Assembly (NCBI GenBank): GCA_964628055.1
Contig: CAZVNL010000005.1
Coordinates: 1 to 64,000, forward strand
Length of the DNA stretch: 64,000 nucleotides
Reading direction: 5' to 3'
Origin: CAZBEL01 sp964628055
Lineage (GTDB): Bacteria; Fidelibacterota; Marinisomatia; Marinisomatales; TCS56
Part shown: positions 51,030-60,136 of the stretch, piece by piece
Layout: each line of letters begins with the position of its first letter
How positions within the stretch are numbered: the first letter of the stretch is position 1
Program-made: the position numbers and the translations under genes
The notes under the pieces: generated by a model
What the model saw: only the letters and a program-made list of their open reading frames with translations
Database searches by the model: none
Told to the model about the DNA's origin: nothing

Positions 51030-52194
51030 TTGTATTGTTGTTGGTGGTGGTCCGGCGGGATGCACCTTTGCCCGGATCGCTGCCGAAGGGGGCCTCTCGG
51101 TCCTGGTGCTGGAGAAGGATCGGGAGATTGGCGTTCCGGTACGTTGTGGCGAGGCCGTGAGTGATGAAGGTTTGCGCCTATTCGTTGAGCCGCGGGAGCG
51201 CTGGATTAAAGCGACCATTACACGAATAAAGTTAGTGGCTCCGAATGAAACAACCGTGGAGTTTGACCTGGGGAAGAAGGGGTACATCCTGGATCGGAAG
51301 GTATTTGACCGTGATCTGGCCCGCTATGCGGCCCAAGCAGGAGCCACCATCGTTACCAAGGCATACGTGGATAGTCTCTGGCGGGAGAGAGACCGGATAG
51401 TGGGTGTGACGGGTAATTATTTAGGAGCGCGATTCCAGGTAAAGGGGAGTCTCGTAATCGGCGCTGATGGTGTGGAGAGCCGTGTGGGGCGCTGGGCCGG
51501 ACTGCCCACCCACACGAAGCTGAAAGATATGGAATCCGCCATCCAGAAAACGGTAGTTGGAATTACCGTTAATGAGCATATGTTTGAGTTTTACCTTTCG
51601 CGTAACTGGGCGCCCGGTGGGTATTTATGGATATTTCCAAAAGGGAAACATGAAGCCAATATAGGCCTGGGAATTTCAGGGTTATATGCCAAGGACGGCA
51701 AAGCCGCCCATCGTTATCTGGATGAATTCATCCATTGGAAATATCCCCAAGCCTCGGTTTTGACTACTGTCGCTGGCGGTGTTCCGGTAGCTCGGTCATT
51801 GAAACGAATGGTGGCGGATAACGTCATGTTGGTGGGAGATGCGGCTCGTACGGTGAACCCCATGACCGGAGGAGGGATCATTTCCGGAATGCGTAGTGGT
51901 CAATTAGCCGCCGAGACCGCTTTGGGGGTTCTTAAGAAAAACCTACCACCCAATAAGGAAAATCTCGCACCCTATGAACAGAATTGGTACCAAATCGGTG
52001 GTAAGAACCACGAGCGGTATTATCGGTTGAAGGAAGCTATTTTTAAATACTCTGATGCAGACCTTAATCAGATTGCCGCTGCACTGGTAACCATTCCTGA
52101 AGCCGAACGTAGTCTCTATAAGTTATTTTCCAAAGCGGTCATGAAAAAGCCCTCCCTTTTATTGGTGGTGGGTCGACTGTTCGCCGGGTTTTAA
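51004..52194 (+). CDS. Geranylgeranyl reductase family flavoprotein
   Basis: 396 residues. The FAD-binding GGGPAGCTFARIAAEGG begins at residue 14, a VPVRCGEAV motif lies near 39, and GDAARTVNPMTGGGI is the second FAD motif. The substrate-site pattern Y-x-W-x-F-P-x8-G-x-G is complete (YLWIFPKGKHEANIGLG, from residue 207). These enzymes hydrogenate double bonds of isoprenoid chains in archaeal lipids, menaquinones or chlorophyll tails, often using ferredoxin, as here. Substrate unknown. The nearby prenyl synthase at 60898 may supply the chain. Confidence 0.9.
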   Translation: MWKNQQKFDCIVVGGGPAGCTFARIAAEGGLSVLVLEKDREIGVPVRCGEAVSDEGLRLFVEPRERWIKATITRIKLVAPNETTVEFDLGKKGYILDRKVFDRDLARYAAQAGATIVTKAYVDSLWRERDRIVGVTGNYLGARFQVKGSLVIGADGVESRVGRWAGLPTHTKLKDMESAIQKTVVGITVNEHMFEFYLSRNWAPGGYLWIFPKGKHEANIGLGISGLYAKDGKAAHRYLDEFIHWKYPQASVLTTVAGGVPVARSLKRMVADNVMLVGDAARTVNPMTGGGIISGMRSGQLAAETALGVLKKNLPPNKENLAPYEQNWYQIGGKNHERYYRLKEAIFKYSDADLNQIAAALVTIPEAERSLYKLFSKAVMKKPSLLLVVGRLFAGF

Positions 52195-55010
52195 TGGATC
52201 AACCGTCACTCCTCACCGCTCTTAATTTATCCACTTTTACCGTCCTGGATTTTGAAACCACCGGCTTAAACCCTACTAATGATCGAATTATCGAACTGGC
52301 CGCCATTCGATTTGTGGGCGGGGAACCCGTCGACCGATTCGTTACCTTAATCAATCCCAGGGGTCCCATTGATCCCCTCATCACCGACATTACTGGGATT
52401 ACCGACGAGATGGTGGCGCAAGCCCCCAAAGAAAAGGAAATCGTAGATCGTCTACTTCAATTTTTAGGTGAAGCCCCGCTCGTCGCCCATAATATTCCCT
52501 TTGACTTTGCCTTTTTACAGTCTCTATGTCAACGCTATGGGAAAGAAGTCCCTGCGTGGGAATTGTATGATACCCTTCAATTGAGTCGTACTTACTTGTT
52601 TTTCCAACCCGTTCATAACCTGGGTATGACCTCCGAATATTTCGATTTTTCTGCTCGCGGTTCCCACCGGGCCGAGACTGATACGGAAAACTGTGGTCGT
52701 ATTTTTCTATCTCTGATTAAAGAAGCCGCCAGTTATCCCTTAGAAGTCACGTCAAAGATATTGGAATTGATTCGTCCTTTTGATGTGCCCAATAAACAAC
52801 TTTTTGTCCACCTGGCAAATCTGTTGATGAAACACGGGGATTTGAAACGGGGACTTCTACCTTCCACGATTAACAAAGGTTTGCTTCCGAACACATTTTA
52901 TTCGGAGGGGTCAGGCTCCTTGGGGGATATCACCGCCGAAGAAGTTTTTGGTGCCAATGGTTTCTTAGACAAGGAATTGGAAGCCTTTGAAGAACGGGGG
53001 GCTCAAATTGAGTATTCCCATTTCGTAGAAAAAGTCCTGAACAGCGAGGGAGCGCGCGGGGTCGTGGAAGCGGGGACCGGTTTAGGCAAGTCTTTTGCTT
53101 ACCTCTTTGCCTCTTTGAAGCATGCTTTCCAACAGGAAGGGGAGGGACCCGTCATCGTTTCTTGTTGTACCAAGCACCTCCAGGACCAACTTTTTTACCG
53201 GGATTTACCGGTGCTGGTGAAAGCCTTGGATATCCCTCTCCACGCGATCCTGTTGAAAGGGCGAAATAATTATATCTGTAAAACCCGTTTGGAGTGGCTC
53301 ATTCGGGATGCCCGGAATTTGCTAAAGCCCCACGAGGTGGAAAGCCTTTTGCCGTTGTTGATTTGGTTGCAATGGACCCAAACGGGGGACCTTTCGGAAT
53401 GCCCCGGTTTTTGGAATTCACGCCCGGTGCGGGTGGCCTCCTTGATCCAATGTGAACCAGGGTTTTGTACTACAACCTTGTGTGGACGGAATCAGGGATG
53501 CTTCTTCGGTCCCTTGCGCAAGATGATTTATCAGGCCGACTTGCTGGTGATAAACCACGCCTTGCTCCTTGCAGAAACGCATACTGATGGTCTGCTACCC
53601 CCTCACAATGTAGTTGTGATTGATGAAGCCCATAACTTGATCGATGTGGCCTATCAACGGTTTACCTTGCGACTGGATGTTTATCAGTTTATAACGGTTC
53701 TCGATCGCATTAATCCAGCCAGTTCTCATTCTCTCCGTTGGAAACAGATTCTAAAGCCATTGGAAAAGTTGAATCCCGACCTGGAAGACCTTGGCGAACG
53801 TTTACAAAAAAGGATTCAGCAAACGCTCACCTGTTCCCGGACATTTTACCAGGAATTAGGCGATCAAGTGAGGGGAAAATTCAATCCCCAAGCACTCTAT
53901 CCCCAAAAGGTGATCATCGAAGATTTGGTGGCCGAGTACGCTGGCGTACATGGTGAATTAAGTGCTTTGGAAAAAGCCTTGCTCAGTCTTTCTGGTGCCG
54001 TGGAACAGTTGTTAGGTAAACTAGCGAAACTCGATCCGGACAAGGAAGACTTCCCGGAATTGCATCAATTGTTCGAACAAGGGTTGGAGAATGTACAAGC
54101 GCTTACGCTCACGTTAGCCCTGTTGACCAGAGAACAAGATCCAGGCTGGGTTTACTGGCAGGAGGGTTCTTTTCAATTCCCCGCGCCTGGCAGAGAACGT
54201 TTCGATCTGGTGCTGAACGGGGCCCCTGTAGATGTGGCCCAAGAATTGTCTACCCAAATGTTCTCCCAGGACAAGCAATTTATCCTGACTTCGGCCACCC
54301 TTCGGGTAGGGAGTAGTTTCGACTATTTTCTGAACCGGACGGGGTTGACCCGGGTGGAAGGGAAAACGGTAGAAACAGCTTTTTTCCCCAGTCCCTTTCA
54401 CTATGAAGACCAGGTTGCTTACTATCAATATGCCGGAACCAGTCAGAACGATCCCCATTTCATTGCGGATCTCATTTACCACTGTCATACGCAGACCAAC
54501 AAGCGAATTTTAGCTCTCTTCACTGCGCGCCATACCTTACGGAAGGTGTATCAAGCCCTGCGAGCCAAGCCGGGAGGGAGGGACCTGCCCCTGTTTGCGC
54601 AACTGTACGGTACTTCTCGCTACGCCTTGCTGAAAGGGCTCCGCCGGGTGGGAAATGGGATTTTGTTGGGAACCAACGCCTTTTGGGAAGGAATTGACCT
54701 GCCGGGCGAATTCCTGGAAATCTTGATTATTACCAAACTGCCCTTTGATGTTCCTACCGAGCCCATCGTGAAGGCCTACGGACAAATGTTGAACGAGGAG
54801 GGGCGCAATGCCTTCTTGGAATACGCTGTGCCGGAATGTATTATCCGCTTTCGGCAAGGGTTTGGTCGCTTGATTCGCACGATCTACGATGAGGGGTGTT
54901 TCATTGTGCTGGATGGACGTGTTGTAAGCAAGCGATACGGTCGCCATTTTGCGGAAGCTATCCCTACGCGGATGCGCCTTTTTGAACATCCCACAGAATT
55001 AACCTGTTAG
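52194..55010 (+). CDS. dinG: DinG-type helicase with N-terminal DnaQ exonuclease domain
   Basis: 938 residues. The DnaQ-like 3'-5' exonuclease domain (about 1-180) shows VLDFETTGLNPTNDRIIELAA, NIPFDFAFLQ and HRAETDTENC. The XPD/DinG helicase follows, with Walker A AGTGLGKS (Lys299), DEAH (477-480) and the C-terminal motif CIIRFRQGFGRLIRT. Cysteines between motifs I and II (in ICKTRLEW, SECPGF, and QCEPGFCTTTLCGRNQGC) suggest the 4Fe-4S cluster. The fusion is typical of Firmicutes-like DinG. It unwinds DNA from a single-stranded end and is probably involved in repair. Confidence 0.93.
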   Translation: MDQPSLLTALNLSTFTVLDFETTGLNPTNDRIIELAAIRFVGGEPVDRFVTLINPRGPIDPLITDITGITDEMVAQAPKEKEIVDRLLQFLGEAPLVAHNIPFDFAFLQSLCQRYGKEVPAWELYDTLQLSRTYLFFQPVHNLGMTSEYFDFSARGSHRAETDTENCGRIFLSLIKEAASYPLEVTSKILELIRPFDVPNKQLFVHLANLLMKHGDLKRGLLPSTINKGLLPNTFYSEGSGSLGDITAEEVFGANGFLDKELEAFEERGAQIEYSHFVEKVLNSEGARGVVEAGTGLGKSFAYLFASLKHAFQQEGEGPVIVSCCTKHLQDQLFYRDLPVLVKALDIPLHAILLKGRNNYICKTRLEWLIRDARNLLKPHEVESLLPLLIWLQWTQTGDLSECPGFWNSRPVRVASLIQCEPGFCTTTLCGRNQGCFFGPLRKMIYQADLLVINHALLLAETHTDGLLPPHNVVVIDEAHNLIDVAYQRFTLRLDVYQFITVLDRINPASSHSLRWKQILKPLEKLNPDLEDLGERLQKRIQQTLTCSRTFYQELGDQVRGKFNPQALYPQKVIIEDLVAEYAGVHGELSALEKALLSLSGAVEQLLGKLAKLDPDKEDFPELHQLFEQGLENVQALTLTLALLTREQDPGWVYWQEGSFQFPAPGRERFDLVLNGAPVDVAQELSTQMFSQDKQFILTSATLRVGSSFDYFLNRTGLTRVEGKTVETAFFPSPFHYEDQVAYYQYAGTSQNDPHFIADLIYHCHTQTNKRILALFTARHTLRKVYQALRAKPGGRDLPLFAQLYGTSRYALLKGLRRVGNGILLGTNAFWEGIDLPGEFLEILIITKLPFDVPTEPIVKAYGQMLNEEGRNAFLEYAVPECIIRFRQGFGRLIRTIYDEGCFIVLDGRVVSKRYGRHFAEAIPTRMRLFEHPTELTC

Positions 55011-55057
55011 CCGGGCAATGGCTTGCTGCACGTGAAGTTACGATTCTAAATTTCGTT

Positions 55058-56584
55058 ATGGCTGGCCTCCCACTTTCGGATCGTACCTATACGCTGCGCG
55101 ATTTTATTCCTTTTTTGCAAGGTCCCCAACCGGTTCACCTTACGCTAGCGGCACAGCGCCAGGTACGCGCTTCCCACGAAAATTTATCCCGGGCTTTGAA
55201 GACGGGTGTGCGAATATATGGTGTAACCACTGGGTTCGGCGATCTTAGTCAGGTGGATATTAATGCCCAGGATCAAAAACGGTTACAGTTGAACCTGGTT
55301 CGTAGCCACGCGGCGGGTGTGGGTGAACCCCTGAAGGCGGATTTAACCCGTTTGGTGATGGTCCTAAAGACCATTACCTTATTACGCGGCTATAGCGGTG
55401 TACGTTTAAAGGTATTAGATCAACTTGTTGACTTTTTAAACCACGATTTGTTACCGGTAATTCCCAGTCAGGGATCTGTTGGGGCCAGTGGTGATTTAGC
55501 GCCGTTGGCCCACCTGGCACTAGCGCTCATTGGGGAAGGGAAAGTGAGTCTTCAGGGACGGATATTGCCCAGCCTGGTCGCCTTGAAAGAGGTCGGTCTG
55601 ACGCCCCTGACCCTGGAGCCTAAAGAAGGATTGAGTCTTATTAACGGTACCCAGGTCTCCACAGCCCTGGCTGTCAAAGCCCTGATCATCGCCCAACGGC
55701 TACTCCAGACGGCAGACATCGTGGGAGCCCTCTCCGTAGAAGGAAGCCTTTGCACCGCGGCTGTTTTTAATCCACGGATTCATACGCTGAAAAAGCACCC
55801 GGGGCAACAATTGGTGGCCAGAAACCTGTGGACTCTTCTGGAGGCCAGTGAAATTGTTCGTTCCCATAAGAGGTGCAACCGGGTCCAGGATCCGTACAGT
55901 TTTCGCTGTTTGCCACACTTGCATGGCACGGCTCGGGATGTCTTTACAGCGGTGGAAACGACGATTGTTCGAGAAATCAACAGTGTCAGCGACAATCCGC
56001 TCATTTTAAAGGACGGGGAAGTAGTTACTGCGGGACATTTTCATGCCGAGCCGGTCGCCCAGGCGATGGATTATTTAACCATTACCATTGCCGAAGTGGG
56101 GGCCATGTCCGAACGGCGCACCCATTTTTTTATGAAGGGCATTCCTCTGGCAGTGCCTCCCTTCGTGGCCTCCAACCCGGGACTGGAATCGGGCTATATG
56201 ATGGCGCATGTTACCGCCGCGGCCCTGGCCACGGAAAACAAAACCCTCGCCCACCCGGCCAGCATCGATTCTTTACCAACTTCCGCCGGGCAAGAAGACA
56301 TTGTAAGCATGGCCCCTTGGGCAGGACGGAAGTGTCTACAAGTGTTGACCCATGTGGCTCAGATTTTAGCCATCGAATTGCTCGTTACCGCCGCGGCAAT
56401 TGTTAAATTCCATTTGCCAAAGAAATGTGGTAAGGGCACAGCAGTTTTGATGAATGCAGTCCAGGAAGAAATCCACATTCCTCAGGGAGATGTGCCGCTT
56501 CAAGATACCATCCAACACTTGGCGGAGTTAATCCTCTCGGGGAAAATAGTTGAATCCGTAAGAAAAGCCATAAACTTGGAATAA
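55058..56584 (+). CDS. hutH: Histidine ammonia-lyase
   Basis: 508 residues, the normal length. The ASG triad that makes the MIO prosthetic group is at residues 143-145 (GSVGASGDLAPLAH). YGVTTGFG is present near the N-terminus, together with LVRSHAAGVGEP, the His-selective motif, and SINGTQ-like LINGTQVSTAL. It converts histidine to urocanate. The other hut genes are not in the window, so histidine catabolism is encoded elsewhere or the enzyme has another role. No strong ribosome-binding site precedes the ATG. guaB starts one base after its stop. Confidence 0.94.
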   Translation: MAGLPLSDRTYTLRDFIPFLQGPQPVHLTLAAQRQVRASHENLSRALKTGVRIYGVTTGFGDLSQVDINAQDQKRLQLNLVRSHAAGVGEPLKADLTRLVMVLKTITLLRGYSGVRLKVLDQLVDFLNHDLLPVIPSQGSVGASGDLAPLAHLALALIGEGKVSLQGRILPSLVALKEVGLTPLTLEPKEGLSLINGTQVSTALAVKALIIAQRLLQTADIVGALSVEGSLCTAAVFNPRIHTLKKHPGQQLVARNLWTLLEASEIVRSHKRCNRVQDPYSFRCLPHLHGTARDVFTAVETTIVREINSVSDNPLILKDGEVVTAGHFHAEPVAQAMDYLTITIAEVGAMSERRTHFFMKGIPLAVPPFVASNPGLESGYMMAHVTAAALATENKTLAHPASIDSLPTSAGQEDIVSMAPWAGRKCLQVLTHVAQILAIELLVTAAAIVKFHLPKKCGKGTAVLMNAVQEEIHIPQGDVPLQDTIQHLAELILSGKIVESVRKAINLE

Positions 56585-56585
56585 T

Positions 56586-58058
56586 ATGAAAACCAGACCA
56601 CCTTTTGAATTAGGCCTTACCTTCGACGATGTATTACTGGTCCCGCAGGAATCTCGCGTGCTTCCCCGGGAAGTTGTGTTAACCACCCATCTTACGCCTA
56701 CCATCGAGCTGAACATCCCCATCCTCAGCGCAGCCATGGATACCGTGACGGAATATGAAATGGCCATAGCCCTGGCCCGAGAGGGAGGCCTGGGAATCAT
56801 TCATAAAAATTTGTCGATCCCGGAACAAGCCCTCATGGTGGAGCGGGTTAAACGTTCAGAAAGTGGCATGATCATGAATCCCATCATCATGAGTCCAAAA
56901 GGAACTATTGCCAAGGCTCGGGGGCTCATGGATCGCTATCACATCAGCGGCTTACCGGTGGTGGATCAAGGGAAATTAGTGGGGATCATCACCAACCGGG
57001 ATATTCGGTTTGAAAAAGATGCACAATTGTTGGTTCGTCACCGAATGACGAAAGATAATTTAGTGACTGTGCCCGTGGGGACCACCCTGGAAAAAGCCAA
57101 GGAGATTCTACAGCAACATCGGATCGAGAAGCTTTTGGTAGTAAACGAGGATGGATCCCTGGCGGGGCTCATCACCGTGAAGGATATTCAAAAGAAGGAG
57201 GATTTCCCCCATGCTTGTAAGGACAGCCGGGGGCGTTTACGCGTGGGTGCAGCTGTAGGGGTCAGTGCCGATACGATGGAACGGGCGCAGGCTTTAGCCG
57301 AAGCACACGTGGATGTGATCGTGATTGATACGGCGCATGGCCATTCGGCGGGTGTTTTGCGCACAGTTGCCGCGTTGCGAAAGCGTTTATCTGCGGAGGT
57401 GTGCATCATCGCTGGTAATGTGGCTACTGCCGCGGCCACCCGGGCCTTAATTGATTCGGGGGTGGATGCCGTGAAGGTGGGAATTGGAGCGGGCGCCAGT
57501 TGTACCACTCGTGTCATCGCCGGCGTGGGCATGCCCCAATTAACTTCCGTGATGAACTGTGTAGACGAGGCACAGAAAGCTAACATTCCTGTTATCGCGG
57601 ATGGTGGTATTCGTTACAGTGGCGATATGGCTAAGGCCCTGGCGGCAGGGGCCCAGGTGGTAATGCTCGGTAGCCTCCTGGCGGGAATGGACGAGAGCCC
57701 GGGGGAGACTATTTTGTACGAGGGGCGTCAATATAAAGCGTATCGTGGCATGGGGTCTCTGGGGGCCATGCGTAGCGGGAGTGGTGACCGTTATTTTCAG
57801 GAAGGAGCTGAGCCCACCAAATTAGTCCCGGAAGGGATCGAAGGGATGGTCCCCTATCGGGGGGCGGTGCGGAATACGATTCACCAGTTGTTAGGTGGTT
57901 TACGCGCGGCGATGGGATACTGCGGCGTGAAGACAATCCCCAAATTCCAACAACAGGCTGAATTTGTACAGATTACCGCCGCCGGGATAAAAGAAAGCCA
58001 CCCCCACGAAGTACGGATCGTGAAGGAGGCGCCTAACTACCAGGTTTCAGAGCGGTAG
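56586..58058 (+). CDS. guaB: IMP dehydrogenase
   Basis: 490 residues with the TIM barrel split by two CBS domains (about 95-210, with ISGLPVVDQGKLVGIITNRD). It oxidises IMP to XMP in GTP synthesis. The catalytic Cys is C306, in a loop reading GIGAGASCTTR where most bacteria have GIGPGSICTTR. The flap motif YRGMGSLGAM is intact, so activity is expected. ADGGIRYSGDMAKALAAGA marks the phosphate site. The ATG follows hutH by one base. Confidence 0.95.
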   Translation: MKTRPPFELGLTFDDVLLVPQESRVLPREVVLTTHLTPTIELNIPILSAAMDTVTEYEMAIALAREGGLGIIHKNLSIPEQALMVERVKRSESGMIMNPIIMSPKGTIAKARGLMDRYHISGLPVVDQGKLVGIITNRDIRFEKDAQLLVRHRMTKDNLVTVPVGTTLEKAKEILQQHRIEKLLVVNEDGSLAGLITVKDIQKKEDFPHACKDSRGRLRVGAAVGVSADTMERAQALAEAHVDVIVIDTAHGHSAGVLRTVAALRKRLSAEVCIIAGNVATAAATRALIDSGVDAVKVGIGAGASCTTRVIAGVGMPQLTSVMNCVDEAQKANIPVIADGGIRYSGDMAKALAAGAQVVMLGSLLAGMDESPGETILYEGRQYKAYRGMGSLGAMRSGSGDRYFQEGAEPTKLVPEGIEGMVPYRGAVRNTIHQLLGGLRAAMGYCGVKTIPKFQQQAEFVQITAAGIKESHPHEVRIVKEAPNYQVSER

Positions 58059-58076
58059 TTTATTCACGGGGAGGGG

Positions 58077-58343
58077 TTAATTAGACTGGGATTGAAGGGT
58101 ATTTAGATAGCGAGTGATCCGCGCCTTACGGCGGGCCGCAGTATTTTTGTGGACGTACCCTTTGCTGGCGGTTTTATCAATAATTTTTACGGCTTGTTTA
58201 TACAACGGTTCAGCGGTAGCGGCATCTTGGGCTTCTAAAACTTTTTTAACCGCTGTGCGCAGGGCCGAGATGTGCGCCGTATTCCGAGCCCGCCGGGTCT
58301 CATCCTGCCGGTGCCGTTTGATCTGTTGGGGATGTCTATCCAT
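58077..58343 (-). CDS. rpsT: 30S ribosomal protein S20
   Basis: 88 residues, lysine- and arginine-rich and all-helical. It begins MDRHPQQIKRHRQDETRRARN and has the S20 signature VDKAAAKGxIHKN in the form IIDKTASKGYVHKNTAARRKARI. It binds 16S rRNA early in small-subunit assembly. It reads against its neighbours as a single-gene unit. A GAAGGA ribosome-binding site lies 8 bases before its ATG on the minus strand. Confidence 0.95.
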   Translation of the reverse strand: MDRHPQQIKRHRQDETRRARNTAHISALRTAVKKVLEAQDAATAEPLYKQAVKIIDKTASKGYVHKNTAARRKARITRYLNTLQSQSN

Positions 58344-58432
58344 AAATTGTGTCCTTCAATTTCGGGGCGCAAAGTTATTCCCTATTCTTCGTAGAAGTCA
58401 ATTGAAAATATCTGCCCAACCAAACCCTTAAA

Positions 58433-58459
58433 CCCTAATTCCAATTTGAAATATTAGGG
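58433..58459. promoter_or_regulatory. 7-13-7 inverted repeat upstream of the Crp-family gene
   Basis: CCCTAAT (58433-58439) and ATTAGGG (58453-58459) are exact reverse complements around a 13-base AT-rich spacer. The dyad ends 19 bases before the start codon at 58479. The place fits autoregulation by the encoded dimeric regulator, but the half-sites do not match the E. coli Crp or FNR consensus. Confidence 0.4.
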
Positions 58460-58478
58460 ATATGCTGTATTTTTTAAC

Positions 58479-59159
58479 ATGCATAACGTTGAACTTCTCC
58501 ATTCCGTCCCGATCTTTTCCGACCTTCCCCGCTCTGCTTTGAGTAAGATTGCCGAACGGATGGTCTCTCGTTCCTATGGGAAGGGACAGATGATTCTTTT
58601 AGAAGATGCCCTGGGCGAAACGTTTTTTGTGATCGCCAGCGGGAGTGTCAAAATTACCCGTCTAAGTGATGACGGTCGGGAAGTGATCCTGGCCATGTTA
58701 GGGGAAGCCGACTTTTTTGGTGAAATGTCCCTATTAGATGGGGAAGGTCGCTCGGCGAATGTGGTCGCCCTGGAAGATTCCGAGGTGCTTACCCTGACCC
58801 GCAGCGATTTCCTGGAAATATTGGAACAATATCCCAAGATCGCCATCAGTTTGTTGGAGGAGTTGACGCGCCGATTGCGTAAAAGCGACCAGCAAATCGA
58901 GAGTCTTTCCCTCAGTGATGTGGAACATCGCATCGGGATTACCCTGGTTCGCCTTGCCGAGGAATTGGGGACGATTCACATGGGGGACGTTACCATTCGC
59001 AATCTACCCTTCCAGCAAGATATCGCCAACATGGCAGGGACCTCGCGGGAAACCGTTTCGCGCACGTTAGCAATTTTGGAAGAGAAAGGATACATCCATC
59101 GAGATAAACGCACCCTGACCATCTTTGATTTCAATTTCTTCCGAAAAGTCTTTTACTGA
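58479..59159 (+). CDS. Crp/Fnr family transcription regulator
   Basis: 226 residues. The cyclic-nucleotide-binding jelly roll covers about 1-115 and contains FGEMSLLDGEGRSANV, with the phosphate-contacting R91 and S92. A dimerisation helix (about 118-142) and a winged helix-turn-helix (179-203, DIANMAGTSRETVSRTLAIL) follow. There is no N-terminal cysteine cluster, so it is not an FNR-type oxygen sensor. A cyclic nucleotide ligand is plausible. Targets are unknown; an inverted repeat directly upstream may be its own operator. Confidence 0.93.
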   Translation: MHNVELLHSVPIFSDLPRSALSKIAERMVSRSYGKGQMILLEDALGETFFVIASGSVKITRLSDDGREVILAMLGEADFFGEMSLLDGEGRSANVVALEDSEVLTLTRSDFLEILEQYPKIAISLLEELTRRLRKSDQQIESLSLSDVEHRIGITLVRLAEELGTIHMGDVTIRNLPFQQDIANMAGTSRETVSRTLAILEEKGYIHRDKRTLTIFDFNFFRKVFY

Positions 59160-59191
59160 CCCCTAATCCTGACACGGTAGCAGGTGATTTG

Positions 59192-60136
59192 ATGGTGAAG
59201 GCATACTTGCAGAAAATACTGTCCAACGATCACCGCACCCTTTCTCAAATCATCACCCAGATTGAGAATGAAGAACAGCTCCCTAACGGTTTTTTTAATG
59301 CGCTATATCCCCATGCCTATCACGCCTTAAGGTTGGGTATTACCGGTCCGCCAGGGGCCGGGAAGAGTACCCTCACCGATCAATTGATTCAGCGCTATCT
59401 GGACCGCGGTCAATCTGTTGGGGTAGTGACGGTGGATCCCAGCAGTCCTTTCACTGGTGGGGCGTTGTTAGGCGACCGGGTGCGGATGAACCAATATGCC
59501 TGGGATGAACGGGTTTTTATTCGCAGCATGGGGTCCCACGGTCATCCGGGAGGACTGGCCCGAAAATCCCAGGAGGTCGGAGACGTGCTCTCGGCGAGCG
59601 GGAAGGAAGTGATTATTTTTGAGACCATCGGGGTGGGGCAGGCTGAACTGGATGTGGCCCAGGCAGTCGATATCACTATGGTGGTGTTAGTTCCTGAGTC
59701 AGGGGATGAAATTCAAATGATGAAAGCCGGCCTTGTTGAGATTGCCGACCTTTTTGTGGTGAATAAAGCCGACCGGGAGGGCGCAGGACACCTTTCCCAA
59801 ACGTTGAAAAGTTTGATCCACTCCTTCGCTCAACCGGGAGAGGTGGAACCTCCCGTCTTTACGACTATTGCCAACCAGGGAGAAGGCGTGGATGATCTTT
59901 TTCGAGGTATCCAGGACTATCTGGCCAAACTGTCTCAATCGGGGAGATTAAATGAAAAACGCTTAAAACGCCATCGCCACCGCATCCTCTTGCTTATTCA
60001 AGAACAGCTTTTGGACTCCTTTTGGACCTCGGAGAAAATCAAGGCTTTTGAAAAACAAACCCAATCCATCGACTCCATCCAGGATTCGCCCTACAAGATT
60101 TCAGCGGCCTTGCTGAACTCCTATGAGCATGGCTAA
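59192..60136 (+). CDS. meaB: MeaB/ArgK family GTPase
   Basis: About 314 residues of the G3E-type family. The P-loop GPPGAGKS begins at residue 52. VTVDPSSPFTGGALLGDRVRM, ETIGVGQAELDVAQAVDI and the guanine motif NKAD follow. MeaB loads and protects the cobalamin cofactor of methylmalonyl-CoA mutase. No mutase gene lies nearby. ATG 59192 is preferred over TTG 59189. The end overlaps the tatC start by 14 bases. Confidence 0.93.
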   Translation: MVKAYLQKILSNDHRTLSQIITQIENEEQLPNGFFNALYPHAYHALRLGITGPPGAGKSTLTDQLIQRYLDRGQSVGVVTVDPSSPFTGGALLGDRVRMNQYAWDERVFIRSMGSHGHPGGLARKSQEVGDVLSASGKEVIIFETIGVGQAELDVAQAVDITMVVLVPESGDEIQMMKAGLVEIADLFVVNKADREGAGHLSQTLKSLIHSFAQPGEVEPPVFTTIANQGEGVDDLFRGIQDYLAKLSQSGRLNEKRLKRHRHRILLLIQEQLLDSFWTSEKIKAFEKQTQSIDSIQDSPYKISAALLNSYEHG

